From the NCBI GenBank assembly GCA_900544025.1, contig UQTM01000081.1, positions 1 through 15,132 on the forward strand: a stretch of 15,132 nt of DNA. Reading direction: 5' to 3'. A model generated the notes under the pieces. It made no database searches. It was not told the DNA's origin and saw nothing but the letters and a program-made list of their open reading frames with translations. Positions 7,131-13,193 of the stretch are shown here, piece after piece; position 1 is the first letter of the stretch, and each line of letters starts with the position of its first letter. Position numbers and translations under genes: made by a program. This DNA comes from an uncultured Odoribacter sp. (lineage in GTDB: Bacteria; Bacteroidota; Bacteroidia; Bacteroidales; Marinifilaceae).

Positions 7131-7490
7131 TTATTTACAAGCAGTTTCCCAACTCAAATTACATCCTTTAGTACCTTGATAAGAACGATCCGGTTTTTCG
7201 CACTTACATTCGTTACCCTTTACTTGTTTCCATTCAATAGAAGTTCCGACTTTTATTTGAATTTCTTTTGTACAGGGATTTTTTTGTAACACCTTTTTTG
7301 GTTCTTCATTTCCCCCTCTCTCCGTACACATTCCACTACCTCCCGATGAACCTCCTTGCTCATTATCCGCAAATGCGGTAACATGAAACAATCCCAATGA
7401 TTTTACAGCCGGCAATTTTTCATTGACATACATAACATTAACAGCCACCATCGCCATTAACACACACATGATTAAAATTTTACATTTCAT
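7131..7490 (-). CDS. NVEALA-like small secreted cysteine-rich protein
   Basis: I choose ATG at 7490 over the upstream ATG at 7580, because it yields a compact leader typical of the family: MKCK, hydrophobic residues 5-21 (ILIMCVLMAMVAVNVMY), then a linker ending FHVTAFADNEQGGSSGGSG. The FADNEQGG stretch corresponds to the NVEALA(D)-(N/G)E-GG landmark of these Bacteroidales peptides. The remainder, about 65 residues, has six cysteines (MCTE, NPCT, ECKC, GCNL, TACK) and is polar and basic, consistent with a disulfide-bonded exported peptide. No enzymatic motif is seen. It is the first gene of a run with the propeller lipoprotein and the CxxC redox protein, so thiol handling of the peptide is a reasonable guess. 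The core motif is diverged from canonical NVEALA, so the family name is moderately certain. Confidence 0.65.
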   Translation of the reverse strand: MKCKILIMCVLMAMVAVNVMYVNEKLPAVKSLGLFHVTAFADNEQGGSSGGSGMCTERGGNEEPKKVLQKNPCTKEIQIKVGTSIEWKQVKGNECKCEKPDRSYQGTKGCNLSWETACK

Positions 7491-7602
7491 AATTATCAAA
7501 CTTAAAATTATTAAAAATAGATTGTCACAGTAAATAAAATTCAATCTCCTTTTTTTAATTGATTTATTTTTAGTGAACAATATTTACACATTACATAACA
7601 AA

Positions 7603-7610
7603 CAAATATA
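7603..7610 (-). promoter_or_regulatory. Candidate -7 box for the NVEALA-propeller operon
   Basis: The minus strand reads TATATTTG, matching TAnnTTTG, in the very AT-rich stretch at 7590-7700, about 113 nt before the chosen ATG. No TTTG -33 box is visible at the usual distance. A second match, TAAGTTTG at 7497-7504, is too close to the ATG unless the mRNA is leaderless. Confidence 0.3.
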
Positions 7611-7740
7611 AATATTATTTTATTAATAATATATTATACATAATTTATTTAATAATTAAATTTAAATATATCATAATTAGGATAAAAAAGAAATATTAAC
7701 AAGTTTACACTTTATCTGAAAGGTACTTTTGGATTTATGA

Positions 7741-7774
7741 AAAATCCTTTATAGCCTTGCCCATAGCTATAAAG
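7741..7774 (-). terminator. Probable terminator of the DNA-glycosylase-like gene
   Basis: CTTTATAGC (7747-7755) and GCTATAAAG (7766-7774) form a perfect 9-bp stem with a 10-nt loop, 35 nt after the glycosylase-like stop codon. On the minus strand it is followed by GATTTTTC (plus-strand A run 7740-7744). A separate 12-bp palindrome AAAACCGGTTTT (7791-7802) lies between it and the stop. Confidence 0.5.
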
Positions 7775-7809
7775 TATAGAAAAGTTATCGAAAACCGGTT
7801 TTTAAAAAC

Positions 7810-8397
7810 TCACACGAGCCCCAATTCCCGGAACATGGCACCGTAAACGGCGGCTTTTTCAGGCAGGGGTTTCGGATAGGCGCGGGAGGAAGAAGGCATG
7901 CGGTAGAGGCGCAAGGGACGTCCCCGGAAAACGGCGGTGCTGTACCCTCCCACTTTGGGTTCTTCGGCGGGAAGCAGAGAAAGCAGGGTATCGGTGGCTT
8001 TTTGCCCGGTAGTGACGATTGCCCGGCAATCCGGCAGCCGGCACAATGCCTCATCCAGATCGATCACGGACACGACTTCTAAAAATTTATCGGAAGCATT
8101 GTCTTTCTGGCGGATCACTTCACACGCCGTGTCGGAAAGGGCAATCCCTTTCTCAGTCAGAAACGAACGGATCCGGGATTCACAAAACGATTTTTTATCA
8201 TCGGTCAGAAAATAGTCTTTCTCTCCAAAGAACACCAAACCAAAGATGCGCCACATATCGTTTTGAAAATTCGGGTAGTAAAAATCCATTTTCCAACGGG
8301 CACGCGGAGGCGGAAAGCTTCCCAGCATTAAAACCTTTGCCCCGGTAGGAAAAAAAGGAGGCAGCGGGTGTTGTTCTATATTCTGATTTTCAGTCAT
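7810..8397 (-). CDS. Uracil-DNA-glycosylase-superfamily protein
   Basis: 195 residues, cytoplasmic. The N-terminal motif VLMLGSFPPPRARWKMDFYYPNFQNDMWRI is not quoted as one block: LGSFPPP (25-31) matches the active-site loop of the UDG superfamily, and FYYPNFQNDMWRIFG (39-53) matches the uracil-pocket segment with its conserved Asn and Trp. RAIVTTGQKA (125-134) is the central strand and helix. MPSSSRAYP (167-175) is the second DNA-contact loop, equivalent to motif 2. The likely role is excision of uracil or mismatched bases, but substrate and catalytic residue cannot be fixed by eye, and this subgroup is poorly characterised. The start at 8397 gives a plausible short leader before the first strand. 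It is a single-gene unit with a terminator-like hairpin downstream. Confidence 0.8.
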   Translation of the reverse strand: MTENQNIEQHPLPPFFPTGAKVLMLGSFPPPRARWKMDFYYPNFQNDMWRIFGLVFFGEKDYFLTDDKKSFCESRIRSFLTEKGIALSDTACEVIRQKDNASDKFLEVVSVIDLDEALCRLPDCRAIVTTGQKATDTLLSLLPAEEPKVGGYSTAVFRGRPLRLYRMPSSSRAYPKPLPEKAAVYGAMFRELGLV

Positions 8398-8782
8398 CTA
8401 CATAAATTATATTAACATACGATAAAAGCCATTCCGGCATTTCAGGTTATACTGTTTCATCTTAAACTTTATTGCCGAAACGATATTTTTTCATGCCTGT
8501 TTCTCACAGTTGCCATTTTATCGTTTAAACTAAAAAACAGCAAAACCGGATAACAAAAATAATAGAATGTCTAAAATAACAGAACTGTTAAAGCAAATAA
8601 ACCGGCACTATTTTTATTCCCGGTATATATTTTGTAAAAATTCCCGGCATTGTCTTTTACAGACAGAAAAACTTCTATCCATGATATCCCTGAATGATAA
8701 CATACACATGCCTTATTTTAAAACATAATAATTTTTTTTGAATAAAAATGTCAAATTATTTTACATAATCGTTTACATTTTA
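8398..8782. other. Gene-free AT-rich stretch upstream of the candidate RNA
   Basis: About 385 bp between the glycosylase-like start and the promoter box of the candidate RNA. I see no coding region and no strong repeat. There are long A and T runs near 8723-8760. It presumably holds the glycosylase-like promoter (minus), but no TAnnTTTG match stood out. Confidence 0.5.
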
Positions 8783-8790
8783 TACATTTG
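8783..8790 (+). promoter_or_regulatory. Promoter box of the candidate structured RNA
   Basis: TACATTTG is a full match to the TAnnTTTG -7 element and predicts a transcript start near 8794-8797, just ahead of the outer stem of the candidate RNA. The -33 region (near 8759-8763) is only TTTTA, so the call rests mainly on the -7 box and its position. Confidence 0.45.
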
Positions 8791-8796
8791 TGAAGA

Positions 8797-8997
8797 AATC
8801 AGGAGGATTTTGTAAATAAGATATATTAGCATTTTAGTTTTCCAAAACAACGAAACTACCCTTTTCTTTTAGACAATAGGAAAAACGACGATGCCATGCG
8901 GTAATGGTGTGGCTTGTTTGATCCTATTGTAAGTTATTGGTAGTTTCTTTTGTTTAGGCAGACTGCCACACCATTTTTTTATTTTTATCTTATTTAC
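8797..8997 (+). ncRNA. Candidate structured non-coding RNA (long hairpin with internal bubble; possibly 6S-like)
   Basis: Nested perfect pairings show the structure. Outer stem: 8812-8823 GTAAATAAGATA with 8986-8997, 12 bp. Middle stem: 8852-8860 GAAACTACC with 8939-8947, 9 bp, extendable with small bulges out to CC (8842-8843)/GG (8957-8958). Inner stem: 8873-8881 ACAATAGGA with 8922-8930, 9 bp. An asymmetric internal bubble (8861-8872 and 8931-8938) separates middle and inner stems. The whole is about 190 nt with a TACATTTG promoter in front and a T-rich 3' end (8974-8985). No ORF crosses it. Length and elongated shape resemble 6S RNA, but I cannot confirm a match. A 5' regulatory leader for the POT transporter is less likely, since that gene has its own promoter 400 nt downstream. 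Confidence 0.6.
8903..8985 (+). terminator. Long-range pairing with T tract: terminator or pseudoknot of the candidate RNA
   Basis: AATGGTGTGGC (8903-8913) is perfectly complementary over 11 bp to GCCACACCATT (8965-8975), which is followed by T5, A, T5. Local pairing GGCA-GAC-TGCC (8957-8967) could seed it. Because 8903-8913 lies inside the loop of the inner stem, it either forms a pseudoknot or replaces the nested fold. Confidence 0.5.
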
Positions 8998-9000
8998 CGA

Positions 9001-9377
9001 TCCCCGACGAATATTTTCGCAAAGTGTTTTGCTCTACAATCGGTTTATATTTTCGTAAAATGCTGCGCTCCTATCGTTGCCATTTTATAAATTTTTCTGC
9101 AATTAATTTTCCCGGTCGGCAACGGTAGGCTCCGGTCGGTTCTTTTTTTCCGCTTCTCTCATTTATGAACGGAAAAGCATCCGGTAATCGTTCCACCGGC
9201 CTTACTTTCAATGGATTTTCGGCACATCCCCATCGATTTATTCATCGTATCCCTTTTCCTGCTCAGGGAAGGAAAAGCCGGGAAACATTTCTATTTACAA
9301 TCGACTTGTAAACATAACGATACCTACAATATGTAAAATTAAATCTGTAAAATGCTGGTCTATGATAAGATGCAATT
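9001..9377. repeat. Gene-free stretch with an imperfect direct repeat and a 12-bp long-range stem
   Basis: Two related copies occur at 9011-9042 and 9047-9076, each beginning ATATTTTCG and ending ATCG, offset by about 36 bp with several substitutions. Overlapping the second copy, CCTATCGTTGCC (9070-9081) pairs with GGCAACGGTAGG (9118-9129) over 12 positions with one G-U. The octamer CCGGTCGG occurs twice (near 9112 and 9132), followed by a T run. I see no coding region. The function is unknown. Confidence 0.4.
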
Positions 9378-9407
9378 TTTGTAGTCGGATTTATTTTATT
9401 AGTTTTG
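9378..9407 (+). promoter_or_regulatory. Bacteroidetes promoter of the POT transporter
   Basis: TTTG at 9378-9381 and TAGTTTTG at 9400-9407 are separated by 18 nt, close to the TTTG-N19-21-TAnnTTTG consensus. The predicted transcript starts near 9413, giving a leader of about 27 nt to the ATG at 9440. No Shine-Dalgarno is present, as is usual in this phylum. Confidence 0.6.
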
Positions 9408-9439
9408 CGTTTCATTAATCATTCAACAAATATTTTTAA

Positions 9440-10834
9440 ATGACATCGACAGCAACCCAACCCAAAGAAAAGATTAGGTTCAGTAAAGCATTCTGGGTGG
9501 CGAACACCGTGGAACTGTTTGAACGTGCTGCCTATTATGGCGTATTTATTGTAATCACGCTTTATTTAAGCCGGATCTTAGGATTCAACGATATTCAGGC
9601 GGCCACGATTGCAGGAACTTTTGCCGCATTACTTTATTTCCTGCCTACTTTTGCCGGGGCATTGGCAGACAAAATCGGATTCCGGCGTTCGATGTTACTG
9701 GCTTTCAGTTTACTGACATTAGGATACGGCGGACTGGCACTATTCCCCACTTATCTGGAATCCGCCGGTTTGGTGGAGTATGGCATGACCACCACTTTTA
9801 AAGGATTAACGGAAAGCGGCATGCAATACGGAATCCTGCCGATCATGGCCTTGATCGTGATCGGTGGCGCTTTTATCAAGAGCGTTATTACCGGTACGGT
9901 AGCGAGAGAAACAACGGAGGCCAACCGCGCCAAAGGATTCGCCATTTTTTACGGCATGGTAAACATCGGAGCTTTTTCCGGTAAAACGATCGTTAAGCCC
10001 TTGCGGGAGGCTTTGGGAAACGAAGGATTGATCACCCTGAATTATTTTTCCGCCAGCATGACTTTTTTAGCTTTGATCGCTATCTGGTTTTTCTATAAAA
10101 GCAGCCATACCGGAGGGGAAGGAAAGACATTCCGCCAGATTTGGAAGGCCTTATTAAAGGTGTGCGGCAACGGACGATTGATTTTCCTGATTCTGATTAT
10201 CACAGGATTCTGGATGGTGCAGCACCAGCTCTATGCCACGATGCCCAAATATGTGCTCCGCCTTGCGGGAGAAGGAGCATCTCCTTCGTGGTATGCCAAC
10301 GTAAACCCGTTAGTGGTGGTACTTTTCGTAAATTTAGTGACTCAAATGATGCGCCACAAAACAGCGCTCACCTCGATGACGGTGGGGATGTTCATCATGC
10401 CTGTCTCTGCTCTCTGTATGGCCTACGGGAATGTGCTCGACGGGAGTACGACGATTCTCTGGATGCACCCGGTGGCCTTTATGATGGTGGTCGGTATCGT
10501 ATTTCAGGGATTGGCCGAAACGTTTATCTCTCCCCGGTTCCTGGAATATTTTTCCTTGCAGGCTCCCAAAGGGGAAGAAGGCATGTATTTAGGGTTTAGC
10601 CATTTACATTCCTTTTTATCGTCTATCTTCGGATTCGGGCTATCGGGTTATCTGTTGAACAAATATTGCCCGGACGAAAGCCTGTTCAGTACCCGGGAAG
10701 AATGGCTGGCAGCCAGCAGTCACGCCCATTACATCTGGTATTATTTTGCAGGAATCGCTTTAGTTTCCGCTATCGCCCTGATTATCTACGGTAAAGTGGT
10801 GAAACGGCTGGATGCTCAAAAAATACCGGCCTAA
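9440..10834 (+). CDS. POT/PTR-family (MFS) proton-coupled peptide transporter
   Basis: 464 residues, an inner-membrane transporter with about 12 hydrophobic spans. The first span carries the POT proton-coupling signature ExxERxxYY as E25-LF-ER-AA-YY. The loop DKIGFRRSMLLAF (from about residue 82) is the MFS motif A equivalent after helix 2. Later helices include GILPIMALIVIGGAFIKS, GFWMVQHQLYATMPKYVL and a C-terminal IALIIYGKVVKRL. Family members import di- and tripeptides with protons; many Bacteroidales versions are diverged, and substrate is not settled here. Length is at the short end of the family, without the two extra helices of many bacterial members. It has its own promoter and no close neighbour, so it is monocistronic. 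A candidate structured RNA lies about 440 nt upstream, apparently a separate unit. Confidence 0.85.
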   Translation: MTSTATQPKEKIRFSKAFWVANTVELFERAAYYGVFIVITLYLSRILGFNDIQAATIAGTFAALLYFLPTFAGALADKIGFRRSMLLAFSLLTLGYGGLALFPTYLESAGLVEYGMTTTFKGLTESGMQYGILPIMALIVIGGAFIKSVITGTVARETTEANRAKGFAIFYGMVNIGAFSGKTIVKPLREALGNEGLITLNYFSASMTFLALIAIWFFYKSSHTGGEGKTFRQIWKALLKVCGNGRLIFLILIITGFWMVQHQLYATMPKYVLRLAGEGASPSWYANVNPLVVVLFVNLVTQMMRHKTALTSMTVGMFIMPVSALCMAYGNVLDGSTTILWMHPVAFMMVVGIVFQGLAETFISPRFLEYFSLQAPKGEEGMYLGFSHLHSFLSSIFGFGLSGYLLNKYCPDESLFSTREEWLAASSHAHYIWYYFAGIALVSAIALIIYGKVVKRLDAQKIPA

Positions 10835-11096
10835 AGCCATTCCAACCACAAGATATACGGCAAAGTTCCGAAAAAGGCGCAAGCCATGAACTACCGGATA
10901 AAAAACAAAGGCCGGACAAAACAAAAACCGCTCTTTTCGGAAGGAAAAAGGACGTAACTCTGCATAGAAAACGAACGAAAATTGCCTGAATAGCTTTTGA
11001 ATAAAACGGCTAAAGGGATAAAACAGAAACGCGGCGTTCCGGTAAATCCGGTTTCATAAAATAAGTTTCATGAAACAAAGCCGCTATACAGTCCAG
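10835..11096. other. Gene-free stretch after the transporter gene
   Basis: No coding region is supportable. It contains CCGG-TAAAT-CCGG (near 11040-11052) and a 12-bp palindrome GTTTCATGAAAC (11065-11076), just before the strong terminator at 11097. It may be a long 3' UTR of the transporter or an unrecognised small RNA ending at that terminator. Confidence 0.4.
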
Positions 11097-11136
11097 CGGA
11101 CGGGGTAGTGTAAATACAGTATCCCGTCCGTTTTTT
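11097..11136 (+). terminator. Strong intrinsic terminator (plus strand)
   Basis: CGGACGGGGTA (11097-11107) pairs with TATCCCGTCCG (11120-11130) over 11 positions with one G-U, loop of 12 nt, followed immediately by T6. It lies 263 bp beyond the transporter stop codon, unusually far, so it may end a separate short transcript. Confidence 0.75.
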
Positions 11137-11159
11137 ATCCCGCCCTTACCGCGCAACGG

Positions 11160-11187
11160 CAAACGACAAACGACAAACGACAAACGG
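11160..11187 (+). repeat. Heptanucleotide tandem repeat, four units
   Basis: CAAACGA three times, then CAAACGG, each 7 bp. It is intergenic and 24 nt past the terminator, so copy number change would not shift a reading frame. It is followed by a weak hairpin TTTCCC/GGGAAA (11193-11210). Confidence 0.7.
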
Positions 11188-11210
11188 TATTATTTCCCCG
11201 CTACGGGAAA

Positions 11211-11461
11211 ACAAACGGCGTTTTACAGGGCATAAAATCCCAGGCCGTAAAAATATCGGTGCTAAATTTCCTCTTTTCCCGGATAACCGAACGGTAAATC
11301 CGAACATCGTTTGTTCCTTTTTGCTACTCGTCCTTTCGTAGAAATTCAGAATGGCACATCGGGACAGCCCCTTTTACAAATCGGCATGTTAAGCTCAATC
11401 CCTGCCTGTTTTTCTCTCCGGTAACCGAAACCCGAACCGACACTCTTCCGAGCAATCCCCC
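11211..11461. other. Gene-free stretch between the heptamer repeat and the terminator
   Basis: About 250 bp with no coding region, tRNA or strong repeat that I can support. Together with the preceding segment it separates the transporter unit from the convergent metallopeptidase gene. Confidence 0.5.
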
Positions 11462-11506
11462 AAAAAGAAATCGCAATAAAAACAGATTTTATTGCGATTT
11501 CCTTTT
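11462..11506 (-). terminator. Bidirectional intrinsic terminator of the metallopeptidase gene
   Basis: GAAATCGCAATAAAA (11467-11481) and its exact complement (11487-11501) form a perfect 15-bp stem with loop ACAGA. On the minus strand the stem is followed by TTTTT (plus A run 11462-11466), 50 nt after the metallopeptidase stop. On the plus strand it is followed by CTTTT. Confidence 0.85.
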
Positions 11507-11551
11507 ATCTAAATCCGAAAAGACCGGAACCGGTTTCTTTATTTTAGCCTC

Positions 11552-12988
11552 TTAGCCTTTTACTTCTGCTTTGGAACGATCGACGTTAAAGCCATGTTCA
11601 CGAAACCAGGGAAACAGGTCTTTCCCAACAGCGGCGCTCATGATGGCCACGGTGTTGTTCAGGTCGTAGCGGGTGATCTTCTGGTCGGCAAGAAGTCTTC
11701 GCTTCGCCTTGAAATAGCGGGCTACGATGTCGGGATATTCCTTGCGGAGCTCTTCGAACACCCAATATGTTTTTCCCCAGTGAATATCGCGTACAGCACC
11801 GCCTGTGAGCTTCGCGCTGCCGTCGATCGCATTGCCGTCGAGATCGTAACGGTTCATTTGCGGATCGTGTTTCTGTGCTGCCGCAATCTGCCCTTTGATA
11901 CGACGCATGGCCTCGGCTTCGTGCCCCATATCTATCATGACCAGATTCCCCACATAAGTGGCGATCGGCTCGTTCCACACTTCAGGATAGGGCAGCACCC
12001 AGGAATGCACGGATTCGTGTGTGATAAATTCGATCATACTGTCCTCCTTTTCGGGGAAATCTCCCCACCATACGGCAAGCGCGATCACGCTCCCGCTCGA
12101 AAAACCGCCGCCTCCGGTGGCCAGCAGGCTGATTTCCGATCCCATTCCTTTAGAAAGAGGCACTCCCATACGGGCTTCGATCACAGGCTGGCAACGTTTG
12201 GAAATATCCACCATGGCATCGGCAAAGGGTTTCAAATAGTCGCTATAACTCAGGACAAATGTTTCGTGTTTCTCTTTGTGTTCCAGGTCGCCGATCCCCT
12301 TTCCCCGGAAAGGAGCGGCAGGATCGATCGTTTTTCCGGAAGCAATCGCTTTCAGCAAGGGACGCCACATCCGGTAGTTGATCGAATCGGAAGCATTAGG
12401 ATTGCTTCCCGCCAGTCCGCGCACTCCCACCAACAGATTCCCTTTACCGTATTTTGTTTTTGCCAATACGGGCTTTCCGGCTGCATCGGTCACGAGGATT
12501 TCCCATTTTTTAACCTTTTTCAGGTCGAGCAGCGAGGATGTGTTTCCTTCGATTTCTTTCACTCCCGGCAAAGCCTCTGCTGCACGCATCGGCATTTGTG
12601 CCCCGGCCATAAATCCCGCTCCTAATTTTTCTGCCAAAGCTCCCTGCGATTTAGTGTTGTGGCCGCCCAATAGCACCACTCCCCCGCCGGATTTCAAGAA
12701 AGCTTTGATCGTTTCCACATCCTGCGGGAAATAAGAGATACGGTCGTCGCATCCCAATAGAATCAGCAGGTTGGCATTGGAAAAATCGAAGTTAAAGAGC
12801 GAACACCAGTTGGTCACTCCCCTTTCACCCGGCAAATACTGGGTATGAAAACGGTGGTCTCCATAAAACGAAAATTCATGAGCGATGTCGGTAACCGCGT
12901 GAACTCTCACGGGCTCGTCCCCTTGCGCACGCCACACAATAAGGCATACCGCTCCCAAGAGCAATCCTAATTTAATACATTTCATCAT
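11552..12988 (-). CDS. Secreted protein: GATase1-like domain plus gluzincin-type zinc metallopeptidase domain
   Basis: 478 residues with a signal peptide (MMKCIKLGLLLGAVCLIVW, cleavage near RAQG/D), so periplasmic or outer-surface. Residues about 55-215 resemble a class-I glutamine-amidotransferase-like (ThuA/DUF4350-like) fold: ANLLILLGCDDRIS, VETIKAFLKSGGGVVLLGGH, and GKGNLLVGVRGLAG. The catalytic Cys and His of true amidotransferases are not evident, so it is probably a binding domain. The second half contains a zinc motif H324-E-S-V-H328, with E340 in WNEPIATY as the likely third ligand, HExxH-x11-E, within the range of gluzincins such as M60-like enzymes. The target is unknown; carbohydrate- or glycoprotein-linked substrates would fit a gut commensal. 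It is a single-gene unit, convergent to the transporter, with a strong terminator. Peptidase activity is inferred from the motif; no family name is certain. Confidence 0.72.
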   Translation of the reverse strand: MMKCIKLGLLLGAVCLIVWRAQGDEPVRVHAVTDIAHEFSFYGDHRFHTQYLPGERGVTNWCSLFNFDFSNANLLILLGCDDRISYFPQDVETIKAFLKSGGGVVLLGGHNTKSQGALAEKLGAGFMAGAQMPMRAAEALPGVKEIEGNTSSLLDLKKVKKWEILVTDAAGKPVLAKTKYGKGNLLVGVRGLAGSNPNASDSINYRMWRPLLKAIASGKTIDPAAPFRGKGIGDLEHKEKHETFVLSYSDYLKPFADAMVDISKRCQPVIEARMGVPLSKGMGSEISLLATGGGGFSSGSVIALAVWWGDFPEKEDSMIEFITHESVHSWVLPYPEVWNEPIATYVGNLVMIDMGHEAEAMRRIKGQIAAAQKHDPQMNRYDLDGNAIDGSAKLTGGAVRDIHWGKTYWVFEELRKEYPDIVARYFKAKRRLLADQKITRYDLNNTVAIMSAAVGKDLFPWFREHGFNVDRSKAEVKG

Positions 12989-13193
12989 CCAATAAGTTTA
13001 TTTATACAACGCTTGTTTACAAGATTTTACAAATATATAAATGTTTCCGGATTTTAAAAGGATCATATTAAAAAATTTAAAGAAAGAGGAGAAATTAAAA
13101 TAAGCGGACTGAAACGTACTTTTGACACCGCCCGGCATAACTTTTCGCGATGTTTCCCGTTCTTATGGAGGATGAACACTAATTTTTTAGATC
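12989..13193. promoter_or_regulatory. Divergent promoter region, metallopeptidase / poxB
   Basis: The minus strand reads TATATTTG at 13030-13037, about 42 nt before the metallopeptidase ATG. The plus strand reads TACTTTTG at 13119-13126, about 68 nt before the poxB ATG. Both match TAnnTTTG, but neither has a convincing -33 box. CTTGT-TT-ACAAG (13012-13023) is a short dyad between the metallopeptidase -7 box and its start codon. Confidence 0.45.

Noticed and set aside
8797..8997. tRNA, tmRNA, SRP RNA or B12 riboswitch
   Set aside because: No cloverleaf, no tag ORF, no SRP apical GGAA/loop pattern, no B12 box; the stems form a single long hairpin instead.
10141..10599. 152-residue open frame inside the transporter gene, same strand, other frame
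   Set aside because: Composition is typical of an out-of-frame shadow and the transporter frame is intact with clear family motifs.
11160..11187. CRISPR array
   Set aside because: Units are 7 bp, contiguous and without spacers; no cas gene is nearby.
11594..12625. 343-residue open frame on the plus strand antisense to the metallopeptidase gene
   Set aside because: It mirrors the codon pattern of the minus-strand gene, shows no domain or signal sequence I recognise, and the minus-strand product has a signal peptide and a zinc motif.
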